Source: Alphaproteobacteria bacterium (GTDB lineage: Bacteria > Pseudomonadota > Alphaproteobacteria > UBA8366). From it: 13,277 nt of DNA. The stretch is from contig JABJCS010000768.1 in the NCBI GenBank assembly GCA_018665505.1, positions 1-13,277 of the forward strand. The letters run 5' to 3'. Shown here in pieces: positions 6,518 through 13,277 of this stretch (the first letter of the stretch is position 1; each line of letters starts with the position of its first letter). The notes below the pieces were generated by a model. That model did not search any database and had not been told where the DNA came from. It worked only from the letters and a program-made list of their open reading frames with translations. A program made the translations under genes and the position numbers.

Positions 6518-7420
6518 ATGACGCCCGAAGATATTCTAAAACACGAACCGCGGATGCTGACCCAGGCACAGCGCGAATCTTATTTCGAGTCCGGGTATGT
6601 CTCGTCGGAAGGGTTGATTCCGAAAGAGTGGCTGGAAGCGGTGCGGGGTGCGTCGGACGAGTGTTTGCAGGAGGGCCGCAAGGAAACTGAATCCGGCAGT
6701 AAGTTTGATTTGGCGCCGGAGCATACCGCGGCGCATCCTCATGTGCGGCGCATCAAGTCGCCGGTCGACGTCCACCCGGTCTTCAAGAAATTTGCGGTTG
6801 AGTCGCCGTTCGCGGATATCGCAGCCGATCTCGTGGGGCCGAACGTGAAATTTCACAGTTGCAAGATCAACTACAAGCATCCGGGCGGCGGCGAGATCGT
6901 GAAGTGGCATCAGGATATCTGCTTCTGGCCGCACACGAATTACAGTCCGGTCACCTTGGGTCTCTATCTGGACGGATGCGAGGACGCGCAAGGTCCGCTG
7001 ACCTTGATTCCCAAGAGCCATAAAGGCGACCTCTTCCCGCATTACGACGATGAGGGGAATTGGACGGGGACCGTGCCGCCCCGCGAATTGGCATCTCTGC
7101 CGACGGACAAGGCCGATGGGCCGACCGGGGATAAGGGCACGGTCTTGGCACTCAACTGCCGTACCATTCATGGCTCGAAACGCAATGAGACCAACCGCGT
7201 GCGGCCGATCCTGCTCTATGTGTATTCCTCGGCGGATGCCTTTCCCTGGGCGTATCATCCCACACATACGTCGCTGTCCGGCGAGATCGTGCGCGGCGAG
7301 GCGGCGAAGATCCCGCATATGGATCCGCGTCCCTGTCCGGTGCCGCCCGATTGGTCGAAGAGTGGCTACGGGTCGATCTTCACCAGCCAAGAGAAGGGTG
7401 ACGGCGGCGGCATGATGTAG
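6518..7420 (+). CDS. Phytanoyl-CoA dioxygenase (PhyH) family protein, copy 2
   Basis: A tandem paralogue of the preceding gene, also 300 residues. The two align without a gap, and by hand count about 169 of 300 residues (56%) are identical. The catalytic residues are in the same places: His131, Asp133, His218 and Arg229. Differences cluster around residues 41-66, 151-206 (after the first sheet, likely substrate-pocket lid) and the C-terminal ten residues, which here are QEKGDGGGMM. Both copies therefore look functional but may differ in substrate. A purine-rich GGGAGAGG precedes the ATG by about 10 nt; the stop is 22 nt before the epimerase-like gene. It is likely translated from the same mRNA as copy 1. 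Confidence 0.93.
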   Translation: MTPEDILKHEPRMLTQAQRESYFESGYVSSEGLIPKEWLEAVRGASDECLQEGRKETESGSKFDLAPEHTAAHPHVRRIKSPVDVHPVFKKFAVESPFADIAADLVGPNVKFHSCKINYKHPGGGEIVKWHQDICFWPHTNYSPVTLGLYLDGCEDAQGPLTLIPKSHKGDLFPHYDDEGNWTGTVPPRELASLPTDKADGPTGDKGTVLALNCRTIHGSKRNETNRVRPILLYVYSSADAFPWAYHPTHTSLSGEIVRGEAAKIPHMDPRPCPVPPDWSKSGYGSIFTSQEKGDGGGMM

Positions 7421-7442
7421 TCCGCGCCTCGAGGGCATTTCT

Positions 7443-8552
7443 ATGAAAGCATTGGTAATCGGCGGCACCGGGCCGACCGGACCGCATATCGTGAATGGCT
7501 TGATTGAGCGCGGCTACGAAACCGCGATTCTGCATCGCGGCAGCCATGACAGCGATCTGATCCCGTCCCATGTGGAGCGCATCGTCGGTGATCCGCATTT
7601 CAAGGAAACCTTGGCGGAAGCGCTGGGCGAACGGCGTTTCGATGTGATCGTCGCCACATATGGGCGCATGCGTTATGTGGCCGAGGTCGTGGCCACGCAT
7701 ACGGAGCGGTTGATCACCATCGGCGGGTCGCCGGGATTTCGCGGCTCACGCCAGCCCGAGCGTTTATTTCCGCAGGGGCTTCAGGTGCCTTTACCGGAGG
7801 ACGCCCCCCGGGTCGAGACGGAGGATGAGTTCCGTTTCGGCTATCTGGCGCGGATCAGCGAAGACGCGGTCATGGCTCAGCACGAAGCCGGGTCTTATGC
7901 AGCGACGCATCTGCGCTATCCGCTGATCTATGGGCCGCGCCAGCTCATCCCGATGGAGTGGCGCGTGATGCGGCGCATTCTGGACGGCCGCAAACACATT
8001 GTGGTGCCGGACGACGGGCAGGTGCTGTTGTCGCGCGGCTACGCGGTAAATATGGCGCATGCGGTGTTGTTGGCGGTCGATCAGCCGGAAGCATCGGGCG
8101 GCAAAATATACAACTGCGCCGACGTCCATCAGTTCACCTTAGCGCAATGGGTCGAGGTGATCATCGACGCAATGGGCGGCGCGCTGGAGGTCGTCGGCAT
8201 TCCCGGCCCCTACGCCTATCCAGCGCGGGATTTCCTGATTGGGAAAGCGGTGATCAATCACCAATTGTTCGACGTCCACCGCATGCGCGCGGACCTGGGA
8301 TATACCGATATCGTGCCACCGTTAGAAGGCTTGGCCGAAACTGTCCGATGGTATCGCGACAACCCGCCGGAACTAGACGCGGAGTACGAGGCCGATCTCG
8401 CGGCGCATTACCGGACGGAAGACGAGCTGGTTGCGATCAATGCTGAATTCACCGCGCGGTTGGCAAATGTAGAGCACGTGTCGCGCCCTTATAAGCATCC
8501 CTATGCCCACCCGAAGACGCCCAATCAATCACAGGATCACCGTAAGCGATGA
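7443..8552 (+). CDS. NAD(P)-binding epimerase/dehydratase-like protein (extended SDR)
   Basis: A 369-residue Rossmann-fold protein. The nucleotide-binding GxxGxxG is G7-G8-T-G10-P-T-G13, and RYPLIYGPRQ (158-167) is the usual landmark late in the extended SDR core. VILxxA-type strand and IYNCAD (222-227) also fit the family. The canonical YxxxK active site is not present: the expected tyrosine is Tyr134 (FGYLARISED), but Ile138 replaces the lysine. It may thus bind NAD(P) without classical dehydrogenase chemistry, or use different residues. About 50 residues after the fold (from roughly 310) are a charged extension. The gene follows PhyH copy 2 by 22 nt and its TGA overlaps the ATG of the next gene (ATGA), indicating one operon. 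The substrate is unknown. Confidence 0.88.
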   Translation: MKALVIGGTGPTGPHIVNGLIERGYETAILHRGSHDSDLIPSHVERIVGDPHFKETLAEALGERRFDVIVATYGRMRYVAEVVATHTERLITIGGSPGFRGSRQPERLFPQGLQVPLPEDAPRVETEDEFRFGYLARISEDAVMAQHEAGSYAATHLRYPLIYGPRQLIPMEWRVMRRILDGRKHIVVPDDGQVLLSRGYAVNMAHAVLLAVDQPEASGGKIYNCADVHQFTLAQWVEVIIDAMGGALEVVGIPGPYAYPARDFLIGKAVINHQLFDVHRMRADLGYTDIVPPLEGLAETVRWYRDNPPELDAEYEADLAAHYRTEDELVAINAEFTARLANVEHVSRPYKHPYAHPKTPNQSQDHRKR

Positions 8553-8794
8553 CGCAAAATTCAACGGTCGGCTGGCTTCGTCTGATCTCCACGCTCGCGT
8601 TGGCCGGCGGCGGGGCTTATTTCATATTTGTGCTTAACAGAGCAGCGGTGCTGGAACTCTTGATCTGGGTAGAGTTTACCTCTGGTTCGCCCGGGCTCAG
8701 CGGCGTGTTCATCATGGTCAGCGTGATCGTCATCTTTACGATCGGCTGCTATGTCGCCAACTGGATCGCGGCGGGGTTTCGGCGCGCGGAGTAG
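8549..8794 (+). CDS. Small membrane protein of unknown function
   Basis: An 81-residue protein whose ATG overlaps the preceding stop (ATGA), so it is translationally coupled to the epimerase-like gene. Two hydrophobic stretches, about residues 9-29 and 51-75, predict two transmembrane helices with a short loop; the C-terminus is basic (FRRAE). I do not recognise the family. Its TAG lies inside the hairpin of a terminator. It could anchor or assist the upstream enzymes, but nothing in the sequence shows this. Confidence 0.72.
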   Translation: MTQNSTVGWLRLISTLALAGGGAYFIFVLNRAAVLELLIWVEFTSGSPGLSGVFIMVSVIVIFTIGCYVANWIAAGFRRAE

Positions 8795-8810
8795 CTTCCG
8801 CGCGCCTTTT
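8781..8810 (+). terminator. Intrinsic terminator of the dioxygenase operon, overlapping the last stop codon
   Basis: GGCGCGCGGA (8781-8790) and TCCGCGCGCC (8797-8806) form a perfect 10-bp GC-rich stem with a 6-nt loop (8791-8796), followed by TTTT (8807-8810). The stop codon TAG (8792-8794) of the small membrane protein is in the loop. The gene on the other strand ends at 8817, so the hairpin also separates convergent genes. Confidence 0.85.
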
Positions 8811-8816
8811 GACTGA

Positions 8817-9752
8817 TTACTCCGCTGCGTTTTCCAACTTGGCCGGCGCGATCGAGAAGCCTTCGTCGGCATCAAGATCTGCAATCAATCCGCTTTGCTC
8901 CTCTGCCGAGAGAGCCATCATCGGCGGCATCAAGCGACCCCATTCGGCATCGTTGTGGTAGTGGCTGATAATCGCCTTCAGTGCCGGCACCAGGGTGCGG
9001 GACTGAATGGTCTTCCGTGTCTTGGTGATCGCGGCCTGTAACGCGTCGGCTTCCGGCGTCTCCCAGTTTTCGTAGACCTTGCGGATGCCGGTCGGGTTCA
9101 CATTGCCAGTCGCGGTGATACAACCGACGCCGCCGCCCCGCAGCGTATCCAGCAGGAAGACTTCGGAGCCGGCGAAGGTGCCAAAGCCCGGGAAGGCGTC
9201 GAGGATCGATTTGGTGTTGGCCCAATCGCCGCCGCTATCCTTCAACCCGACGATCGTGCTCGGGTATTCCTTGATCAGGCGGCCTATCAGATCGAGACTG
9301 AACGGCGTCCCGGTTTGCGGGGGGATGTGGTAGAGGTAGATTTTTAGCGCATCGTCGCCAACCCGTTGCACGACCTCCGAGAACCAAGCGAACAATCCGT
9401 CGTCCGACACGCCTTTGTAATAGAACGGCGGCAGCATCAGAACGCCGCCGCATCCGTGGCCGACCGCGTGTTTGTTGAGGCGTACCGCTTCATCAATGGA
9501 GCAGGCGCCGGTGCCGGGCATCAATTTGGCGCCGGGGACACCCGAATCGATCAACGAATCGAGCAGTGCCATGCGCTGATCCGACGATTGCGAATTGGCT
9601 TCACTGGTGGTTCCAAAGACGGCGAGACCATCAGCGCCTTGCGCCAACAGCCAGCGGCAAAATGCGGTGAAACGGCTCACATCCGGGGTTAAATCGGCGG
9701 TGAACGGGGTCAAAACCGGCGCCAGCACGCCGCGGAAAGGTTGATCGATCAT
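8817..9752 (-). CDS. Dihydrodipicolinate synthase (DapA) superfamily lyase/aldolase
   Basis: A 311-residue TIM-barrel enzyme of the N-acetylneuraminate lyase/DHDPS superfamily. The superfamily signatures are GTTSE (47-51, GTTGE in DapA), Tyr141 in YHIP, and the Schiff-base lysine Lys171 in GLKDSGGD. These enzymes condense or cleave pyruvate-type substrates through that lysine. GTTSE instead of GTTGE and the histidine in YHIP are unlike housekeeping DapA, so it more likely acts in catabolism of a sugar acid or similar compound. ATG 9752-9750 is preceded by a weak AGGG. It converges on the dioxygenase operon and is divergent from the 273-residue gene. Its specific substrate is not shown. Confidence 0.92.
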   Translation of the reverse strand: MIDQPFRGVLAPVLTPFTADLTPDVSRFTAFCRWLLAQGADGLAVFGTTSEANSQSSDQRMALLDSLIDSGVPGAKLMPGTGACSIDEAVRLNKHAVGHGCGGVLMLPPFYYKGVSDDGLFAWFSEVVQRVGDDALKIYLYHIPPQTGTPFSLDLIGRLIKEYPSTIVGLKDSGGDWANTKSILDAFPGFGTFAGSEVFLLDTLRGGGVGCITATGNVNPTGIRKVYENWETPEADALQAAITKTRKTIQSRTLVPALKAIISHYHNDAEWGRLMPPMMALSAEEQSGLIADLDADEGFSIAPAKLENAAE

Positions 9753-9926
9753 TTTAGTCGCCCTGAGTGTGGATTTTCGCCAGTGTAGTTCCCATAATCC
9801 TAACTCACAATGGCGCTTGCCTTCGCGGGGGGCTTTCTTACGCTGTGACCACCGTCATATCGCGGGCCGAAAAAATGGTCGATACTCAGACCAACTCACG
9901 CAAAGTACGAGGATAAAGGATTTTCA
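9753..9926. other. Divergent intergenic region, no gene
   Basis: The 174-bp space between the DapA-like gene and the 273-residue gene holds no ORF of note and must carry promoters in both directions. I found no convincing sigma-70 boxes or operator-sized repeats, apart from the Shine-Dalgarno AAAGGA before 9927. Confidence 0.6.
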
Positions 9927-10748
9927 ATGGTTGAGAGCCCAATGATGCGGCGGATGATGGGTGCCGACGCTTCCGACGAATTGGCCAAACTGGTGTTGGA
10001 CGAGTTCTCGTTCAAGATCCGGGCGGCCGCTGAATCGTCGAAAAAGGGACTGTCGGCCCAGGATGTCCAAGGCCTTATCGACGATTTCATGGAGAAGGGC
10101 CGAGATAAAACCCTGGTGAATTTTCAGCACAAGTTCGAGGAAATCCTGCGCGAGCATGAACGCGACATTTGGGACCGCACCCGCACACGGCCGTTTGAGC
10201 GCGTCCTCATCCAACGGTTCTGCCAACTGTTCCCGGCCGAGGGTGAGTTGGATCAAGGCAATGGCATGGTCTCGCGGCGTCTCATTCCGGGCTTCCTGAA
10301 GACCGTCGAGCAGATGGTCGGTTTCGAGCAATGCGAGCGCTTCCGACGCGACTGCAAGGATTTGATCAATCGCTTGAAGGACGACGACGTCGATCACTTC
10401 CGCTGGTACGATATCTACGACAATCGGACGGCGAACGCGCTGGTCGACGAGGCTTTGGCCGCCGCCGCACTCACCTTTGACGCTTTCGACAAGCGCATCA
10501 CCTGGCTGCTCTTCACCGTCAATGCGCAATTGGTCACGGCCGAGTATTACGCGTTCGAGGGCGAGAAGGTCGAATCCTGGAAACTGGACCGTCCGGGCCT
10601 GGTCGCGATGCTGAAGGCGCTCTACGCCCCCTTGGCGAAACAGGCCAAGAAGGCCTCCGGTCGCACCGATATTGAGCGGCGCTACGGCATGCGTTCCGCC
10701 GCCGCCATCGGGCACTTGCTGATGCGCCTCGACGACGAAACGAAGTAG
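9927..10748 (+). CDS. Protein of unknown function, 273 residues
   Basis: I do not recognise the family. The protein is soluble, highly charged and mostly helix-like, without a signal peptide or membrane segment. It has several Asp/Glu/Arg-rich stretches (RDIWDRTRTRPFERVL, 107-122 approx., and FRRDCKDLINRLKDDDVDHF) and a basic, alanine-rich tail with AKQAKKASGRTDIERRYGM. AAAGGA lies about 8 nt before the ATG at 9927. Codon phase is clean over the full length, so it is a real gene. It is divergent from the DapA-like gene over 174 bp and converges on the formyltransferase gene with only 13 nt between. No functional partner is evident. Confidence 0.78.
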   Translation: MVESPMMRRMMGADASDELAKLVLDEFSFKIRAAAESSKKGLSAQDVQGLIDDFMEKGRDKTLVNFQHKFEEILREHERDIWDRTRTRPFERVLIQRFCQLFPAEGELDQGNGMVSRRLIPGFLKTVEQMVGFEQCERFRRDCKDLINRLKDDDVDHFRWYDIYDNRTANALVDEALAAAALTFDAFDKRITWLLFTVNAQLVTAEYYAFEGEKVESWKLDRPGLVAMLKALYAPLAKQAKKASGRTDIERRYGMRSAAAIGHLLMRLDDETK

Positions 10749-10761
10749 CGCTCTTCTTTAT

Positions 10762-11670
10762 CTAGCCCCCGAGTTTCGATCCGACCGCGACACCGGCTCC
10801 CGAAGCGAACTCACTCGCCGCGATCTTCTTCGCATCACCCTTGATCCGAGCAACCCGAACGCCGCCGTCGCCACACGCGATGGTCATGCCGTCATCGGAA
10901 ATCTCGACGATCTCGCCCGGCGCGCCAGAAGCACTCGCCGCCTTGGTCGAGCCGTAAAGCTGTATCTCCGCCCCGCCACAGGTCGTCCAGGCACCCGGCA
11001 CCGGATCTGCGCCGCGGATCATGTTGTGGACCTCTTGCATCGGCTTTGAGAAATCGAGTTCCACATCCGCTTTGCGGCACCAGCTCTCGTAGGTCTTGAG
11101 GCTGTGGTCTTGATCAATTTTCGGCGCATTGCCAGCTTTCACCAGATCGACGCCTTCCAGCATCGCATCCACACCCATTGGGAAGATTTTGTCGAAATAA
11201 ACCGTCCCCAGGGTGTCGTTCTCCTCGATGGAGCAGGTCTTCTGAATGAGGATCGGCCCTTCGTCGAGCCCGTTATCCGGCCAGAAGATGGAAAGACCCG
11301 TCTCCTTGCGCCCCATGATGATCGGCCAGTTGATGGCGCTCGGCCCCCGGTGCAGTGGCAACAGGGAGGGGTGATACTGAATCGTGCCATGCGTCGGCAG
11401 GTATAGCGCTTCCTCCGGCACGAAGAGCGTGACGAAGGCCATGACGCAAAGGTCTGGCTTCAGCGTTTTCATCTGCGACCAGACTTCCGGCTCCTTGTAG
11501 GAACTTGGTTGGAAGACCGGCAACCCGGCTTCTTCCGCTGCGACCTTCAGCGGGTCCGGTTTGCCCTTGTCCGGCGCCACATAGACACCGACGATTTCCT
11601 CGCCGCGCTCGATGAGCTTCTCCAGAACCGCCTGTCCGAAGGCCTGTTGGCCGTGCACGATGAGACGCAT
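10762..11670 (-). CDS. Formyltransferase, similar to the hydrolase domain of 10-formyltetrahydrofolate dehydrogenase
   Basis: A 302-residue protein of the Formyl_trans_N plus Formyl_trans_C type. The start MRLIVHGQQAFGQAV, the block YHPSLLPLHRGPSAINWPII (99-118) and the block SIFWPDNGLDEGPILIQK (127-144) match, as I recall them, the N-terminal hydrolase domain of ALDH1L1 more closely than methionyl-tRNA formyltransferase. His100 and Asp136 sit where the catalytic His and Asp of that enzyme sit. It lacks the aldehyde dehydrogenase domain, so it may hydrolyse or transfer formyl groups from 10-formyltetrahydrofolate without oxidising them. ATG 11670-11668 is chosen because GGGGAGGA lies 8 nt upstream; a longer in-frame reading would lack this. 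It is divergent from the 114-residue gene. Housekeeping fmt is possible but less likely. Confidence 0.88.
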   Translation of the reverse strand: MRLIVHGQQAFGQAVLEKLIERGEEIVGVYVAPDKGKPDPLKVAAEEAGLPVFQPSSYKEPEVWSQMKTLKPDLCVMAFVTLFVPEEALYLPTHGTIQYHPSLLPLHRGPSAINWPIIMGRKETGLSIFWPDNGLDEGPILIQKTCSIEENDTLGTVYFDKIFPMGVDAMLEGVDLVKAGNAPKIDQDHSLKTYESWCRKADVELDFSKPMQEVHNMIRGADPVPGAWTTCGGAEIQLYGSTKAASASGAPGEIVEISDDGMTIACGDGGVRVARIKGDAKKIAASEFASGAGVAVGSKLGG

Positions 11671-11726
11671 GTGAAATTCCTCCCCGCAAAAAACTGTTTG
11701 TGATTCCCCGAAGGCTTTGGTCACTT

Positions 11727-11735
11727 CTATATAGT
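11727..11735. promoter_or_regulatory. Palindromic CTATATAG, possible -10 region of divergent genes
   Basis: CTATATAG (11727-11734) is a palindrome in the 122-bp divergent gap between the formyltransferase and the 114-residue gene. It includes TATAGT (11730-11735) on the plus strand, a 5-of-6 match to -10 consensus, and a symmetric match on the minus strand. No good -35 was found for either, so this is weak. Confidence 0.25.
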
Positions 11736-11792
11736 CCACGGAGGACGGAAACCAGACCTCGCGATGGGATCGCACAGCAAGTTGAGGAAGAT

Positions 11793-12137
11793 ATGGCGCC
11801 GAAACGCAATCCGAAGAAGTTAAACAAACTGCAGCTCAAGACCTTGGCGCTGTTCCAGGGCTTTGCGGACTCCGATCTCGCGGGGCCAGGGGAGAACGAG
11901 GGCGAAATTCACATCGGCCAAATCCCGCAACCGCACGGCAACCATTTCCATGTCGGTAGCGGCGTGGTGATGACGAAAGATGCGATCGGTTTGAACAACC
12001 GGGGTGTGTGGGCGGCACTCGACCGCAAGGGCCTGATGCGCACCGGCGTCTTCCCGTTCACCACCACCCTGACGCCGGAAGGCCTTGAATACGAGACCGA
12101 GATGAAAGAGCAGATCATCCACTCCAGCGATCATTAG
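11793..12137 (+). CDS. Conserved small protein of unknown function, 114 residues
   Basis: The start ATG 11793 is chosen because GAGGAAG lies just upstream; a longer frame begins at 11700 but would extend over the divergent promoter. The protein is basic at the N-terminus (MAPKRNPKKLNKLQLK) and soluble. A central PQPHGNHFHVG block (46-56) with three histidines could bind metal, but this is speculation. I do not recognise a named family, although the GxHxHVG and LTPEGLEYE landmarks have the look of a conserved alphaproteobacterial protein. Its stop is 26 nt before the tsaC stop on the other strand. Confidence 0.72.
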   Translation: MAPKRNPKKLNKLQLKTLALFQGFADSDLAGPGENEGEIHIGQIPQPHGNHFHVGSGVVMTKDAIGLNNRGVWAALDRKGLMRTGVFPFTTTLTPEGLEYETEMKEQIIHSSDH

Positions 12138-12163
12138 GTCTAAATATATGGGAGGGTGAGGGC

Positions 12164-13105
12164 TCAGCCCCGCGCGGCGCGGCGCAGGCGGTCGTTGATG
12201 GCGCGGCCCAAGCCGCTCTCAGGGATGGGGGCCACGGCGATCCCGGCATACCCTCCGCCGTCCAATTCATGCAGCATCCGGAATAAATTCGCGGCTGCCT
12301 CGACCAAATCACCGGCAGGGCTCAAATCCTCGACTGCGCCCTTGCTGCCGCCGAACCCGAGCAACGCCTCGCCACGCTTCACTTCCGAAGCGTTCATGCG
12401 GAGCGGTGTGCGCGGCGCGTAATGGCGTGACATCATGCCGGGGGATTTAGGTGCGGTATCGTCGACCCCGGCCACGGCCACGGGCGCGGCGATCAATTCT
12501 TCCAGCGCCTCATGGGTGACACCGCCCGCGCGTAATAGGGTCGGGGTCTCGGTCGAGAGATCGAGCACGGTGGATTCGAGCCCGACCACGCACGCGCCGC
12601 CATCCAGCACTAACGCGACCTCATCTCCGAAGCCGTCCGCCACATGGCGCGCCTCGGTCGGGCTAAGTTGTCCCGATTTATTGGCGCTGGGCCCCGCGAC
12701 CGGCACCCTGGCGGCGACCAGCAGGCGCCGCGCCGGCGCGCTCGCGGGCACCCGGATGGCCACGGTGTCGAGCCCGGCGCTGACGAGTTTGGAGAGTGGG
12801 CAATCCTTGGTGCGCGGCAGGACCAGGCTCAACGGTCCCGGCCATAGCGCCGCCGCGACCCGTTCCGCCAAATCCGAAAAATGGGCATAGCGGCGTGCGG
12901 TTTCGATATCGGGCACATGGATGATCAGCGGATTGAAGCTCGGTCGGTTCTTGGCTGCGTAAATCCCGGCCACCGCCGTGTCATCGAGCGCGTTGGCGCC
13001 CAGCCCATAGACTGTCTCGGTCGGAAACGAGACGAGCGCGCCTGCGCGCAAAAGCGCCGCCGCTTCCTCGGTCGTCTCGTCGGTGAAGGATACCAGTCGT
13101 GCCAT
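12164..13105 (-). CDS. tsaC: L-threonylcarbamoyladenylate synthase (TsaC/Sua5 long form)
   Basis: A 313-residue enzyme that makes threonylcarbamoyl-AMP from threonine, bicarbonate and ATP, the first step of t6A37 modification of tRNAs that read ANN codons. The YrdC domain covers about residues 8-200, with SFPTETVYGLG (26-36), KNRPSFNPLI (52-61) and the SANKSG motif (140-145) that line the active site. The Sua5-type linker SPGMMSRHYAP (221-231) and a C-terminal Sua5 domain follow, so it is the long form. ATG 13105-13103 is used because the family N-terminus begins near MARLVSFTDE; an upstream TTG would add 17 residues with no homology to speak of. Shine-Dalgarno is weak. It lies back to back with the gene starting at 13275. 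Confidence 0.95.
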   Translation of the reverse strand: MARLVSFTDETTEEAAALLRAGALVSFPTETVYGLGANALDDTAVAGIYAAKNRPSFNPLIIHVPDIETARRYAHFSDLAERVAAALWPGPLSLVLPRTKDCPLSKLVSAGLDTVAIRVPASAPARRLLVAARVPVAGPSANKSGQLSPTEARHVADGFGDEVALVLDGGACVVGLESTVLDLSTETPTLLRAGGVTHEALEELIAAPVAVAGVDDTAPKSPGMMSRHYAPRTPLRMNASEVKRGEALLGFGGSKGAVEDLSPAGDLVEAAANLFRMLHELDGGGYAGIAVAPIPESGLGRAINDRLRRAARG

Positions 13106-13182
13106 GGGCCGGGATGTACAGCGCGGGTTTCGCGATCGCAAGCGAGATTGCCGCAAGCGGCTCTCGAGAATATTCGATGGTT

Positions 13183-13210
13183 TTGATTTCCATCAATGAT
13201 CGCCTATCTT
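13183..13210 (+). promoter_or_regulatory. Candidate promoter of the gene beginning at 13275
   Basis: TTGATT (13183-13188) and TATCTT (13205-13210) are 16 bp apart, each 4 of 6 to consensus, about 65 bp before the start codon. TTGAT-TTCC-ATCAA (13183-13196) is also a small palindrome over the -35. Confidence 0.3.
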
Positions 13211-13217
13211 CGTGGGG

Positions 13218-13251
13218 ACAACACTCCCTGATGGGGGTCATTTGGTGTTGT
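13218..13251. repeat. Inverted repeat ACAACAC / GTGTTGT upstream of the next gene
   Basis: ACAACAC (13218-13224) and GTGTTGT (13245-13251) are perfect inverted copies, 20 nt apart, between the candidate promoter and the start codon at 13275. It could be an operator or leader hairpin; a 7-bp match in one spot may be chance. Confidence 0.3.
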
Positions 13252-13274
13252 GAGAACCAGTTAGGGGAAAATTC

Positions 13275-13277
13275 ATG
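13275..13277 (+). CDS. Start codon of a gene that continues beyond the window
   Basis: ATG 13275-13277 is preceded by AGGGGA (13263-13268) at 6-nt spacing, a strong ribosome binding site. Only the first codon is in the window, so the product cannot be named. Confidence 0.6.

Noticed and set aside
6536..7468. Minus-strand ORF of 310 residues
   Set aside because: Shadow of PhyH copy 2 in a GC-rich genome.
9924..10715. Minus-strand ORF of 263 residues opposite the 273-residue gene
   Set aside because: The plus-strand frame has a good Shine-Dalgarno and sensible composition; the minus one begins without a ribosome site and nearly mirrors it codon by codon. Some doubt remains because neither has a known family.

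Overview
The window looks like chromosomal DNA of a GC-rich alphaproteobacterium, possibly Rhodospirillales-like or marine. This rests on base composition, the type of gene families present (CaiB/AMACR racemase, PhyH dioxygenases, CocE hydrolase, Sua5-type TsaC), and a 'GTTCCCCGGCC...' palindromic repeat typical of that class. The assignment is inference from style, not a database match. No tRNA, rRNA, CRISPR array or insertion sequence was found.

The main result is in the left 2.5 kb, on the minus strand. Three genes form a probable operon: an uncharacterised 351-residue protein (1427-2482), a 176-residue UGSC-family selenoprotein (864-1394), and the N-terminal 285 residues of an AMACR-type CaiB/BaiF CoA-transferase family protein (1-857). 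The middle gene looks like two short ORFs split by a stop, but they share a frame. The TGA at 1113-1115 falls exactly at the first position of the family signature U-G-S-C and is followed by a perfect 8-bp hairpin that fits the bacterial SECIS model. It should be read as one selenoprotein with Sec at residue 94. A LysR-type regulator (2632-3558) is divergently transcribed from a 149-bp AT-rich intergenic region with direct and inverted repeats, so it probably controls the operon.

The centre (3604-8794, plus strand) holds catabolic-looking genes. First comes a CocE/NonD family esterase or amidase, then an 82-bp REPIN-like double palindrome. After it lies a likely operon of two tandemly duplicated phytanoyl-CoA-dioxygenase-like proteins (both 300 aa, about 56% identical), an NAD-binding epimerase-like protein without the usual catalytic lysine, and an 81-residue two-helix membrane protein. 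A strong intrinsic terminator overlapping the last stop codon closes this unit. Together with the racemase and UGSC genes, this suggests a locus for uptake or breakdown of an ester, amide or branched acyl substrate; the substrate is unknown.

The right part is more mixed: a DapA-superfamily aldolase/lyase (minus), a 273-residue protein of unknown function (plus), a stand-alone formyltransferase resembling the hydrolase domain of 10-formyltetrahydrofolate dehydrogenase (minus), a 114-residue unknown protein (plus), and TsaC/Sua5 for tRNA t6A synthesis (minus). The window ends exactly on the start codon of another plus-strand gene.
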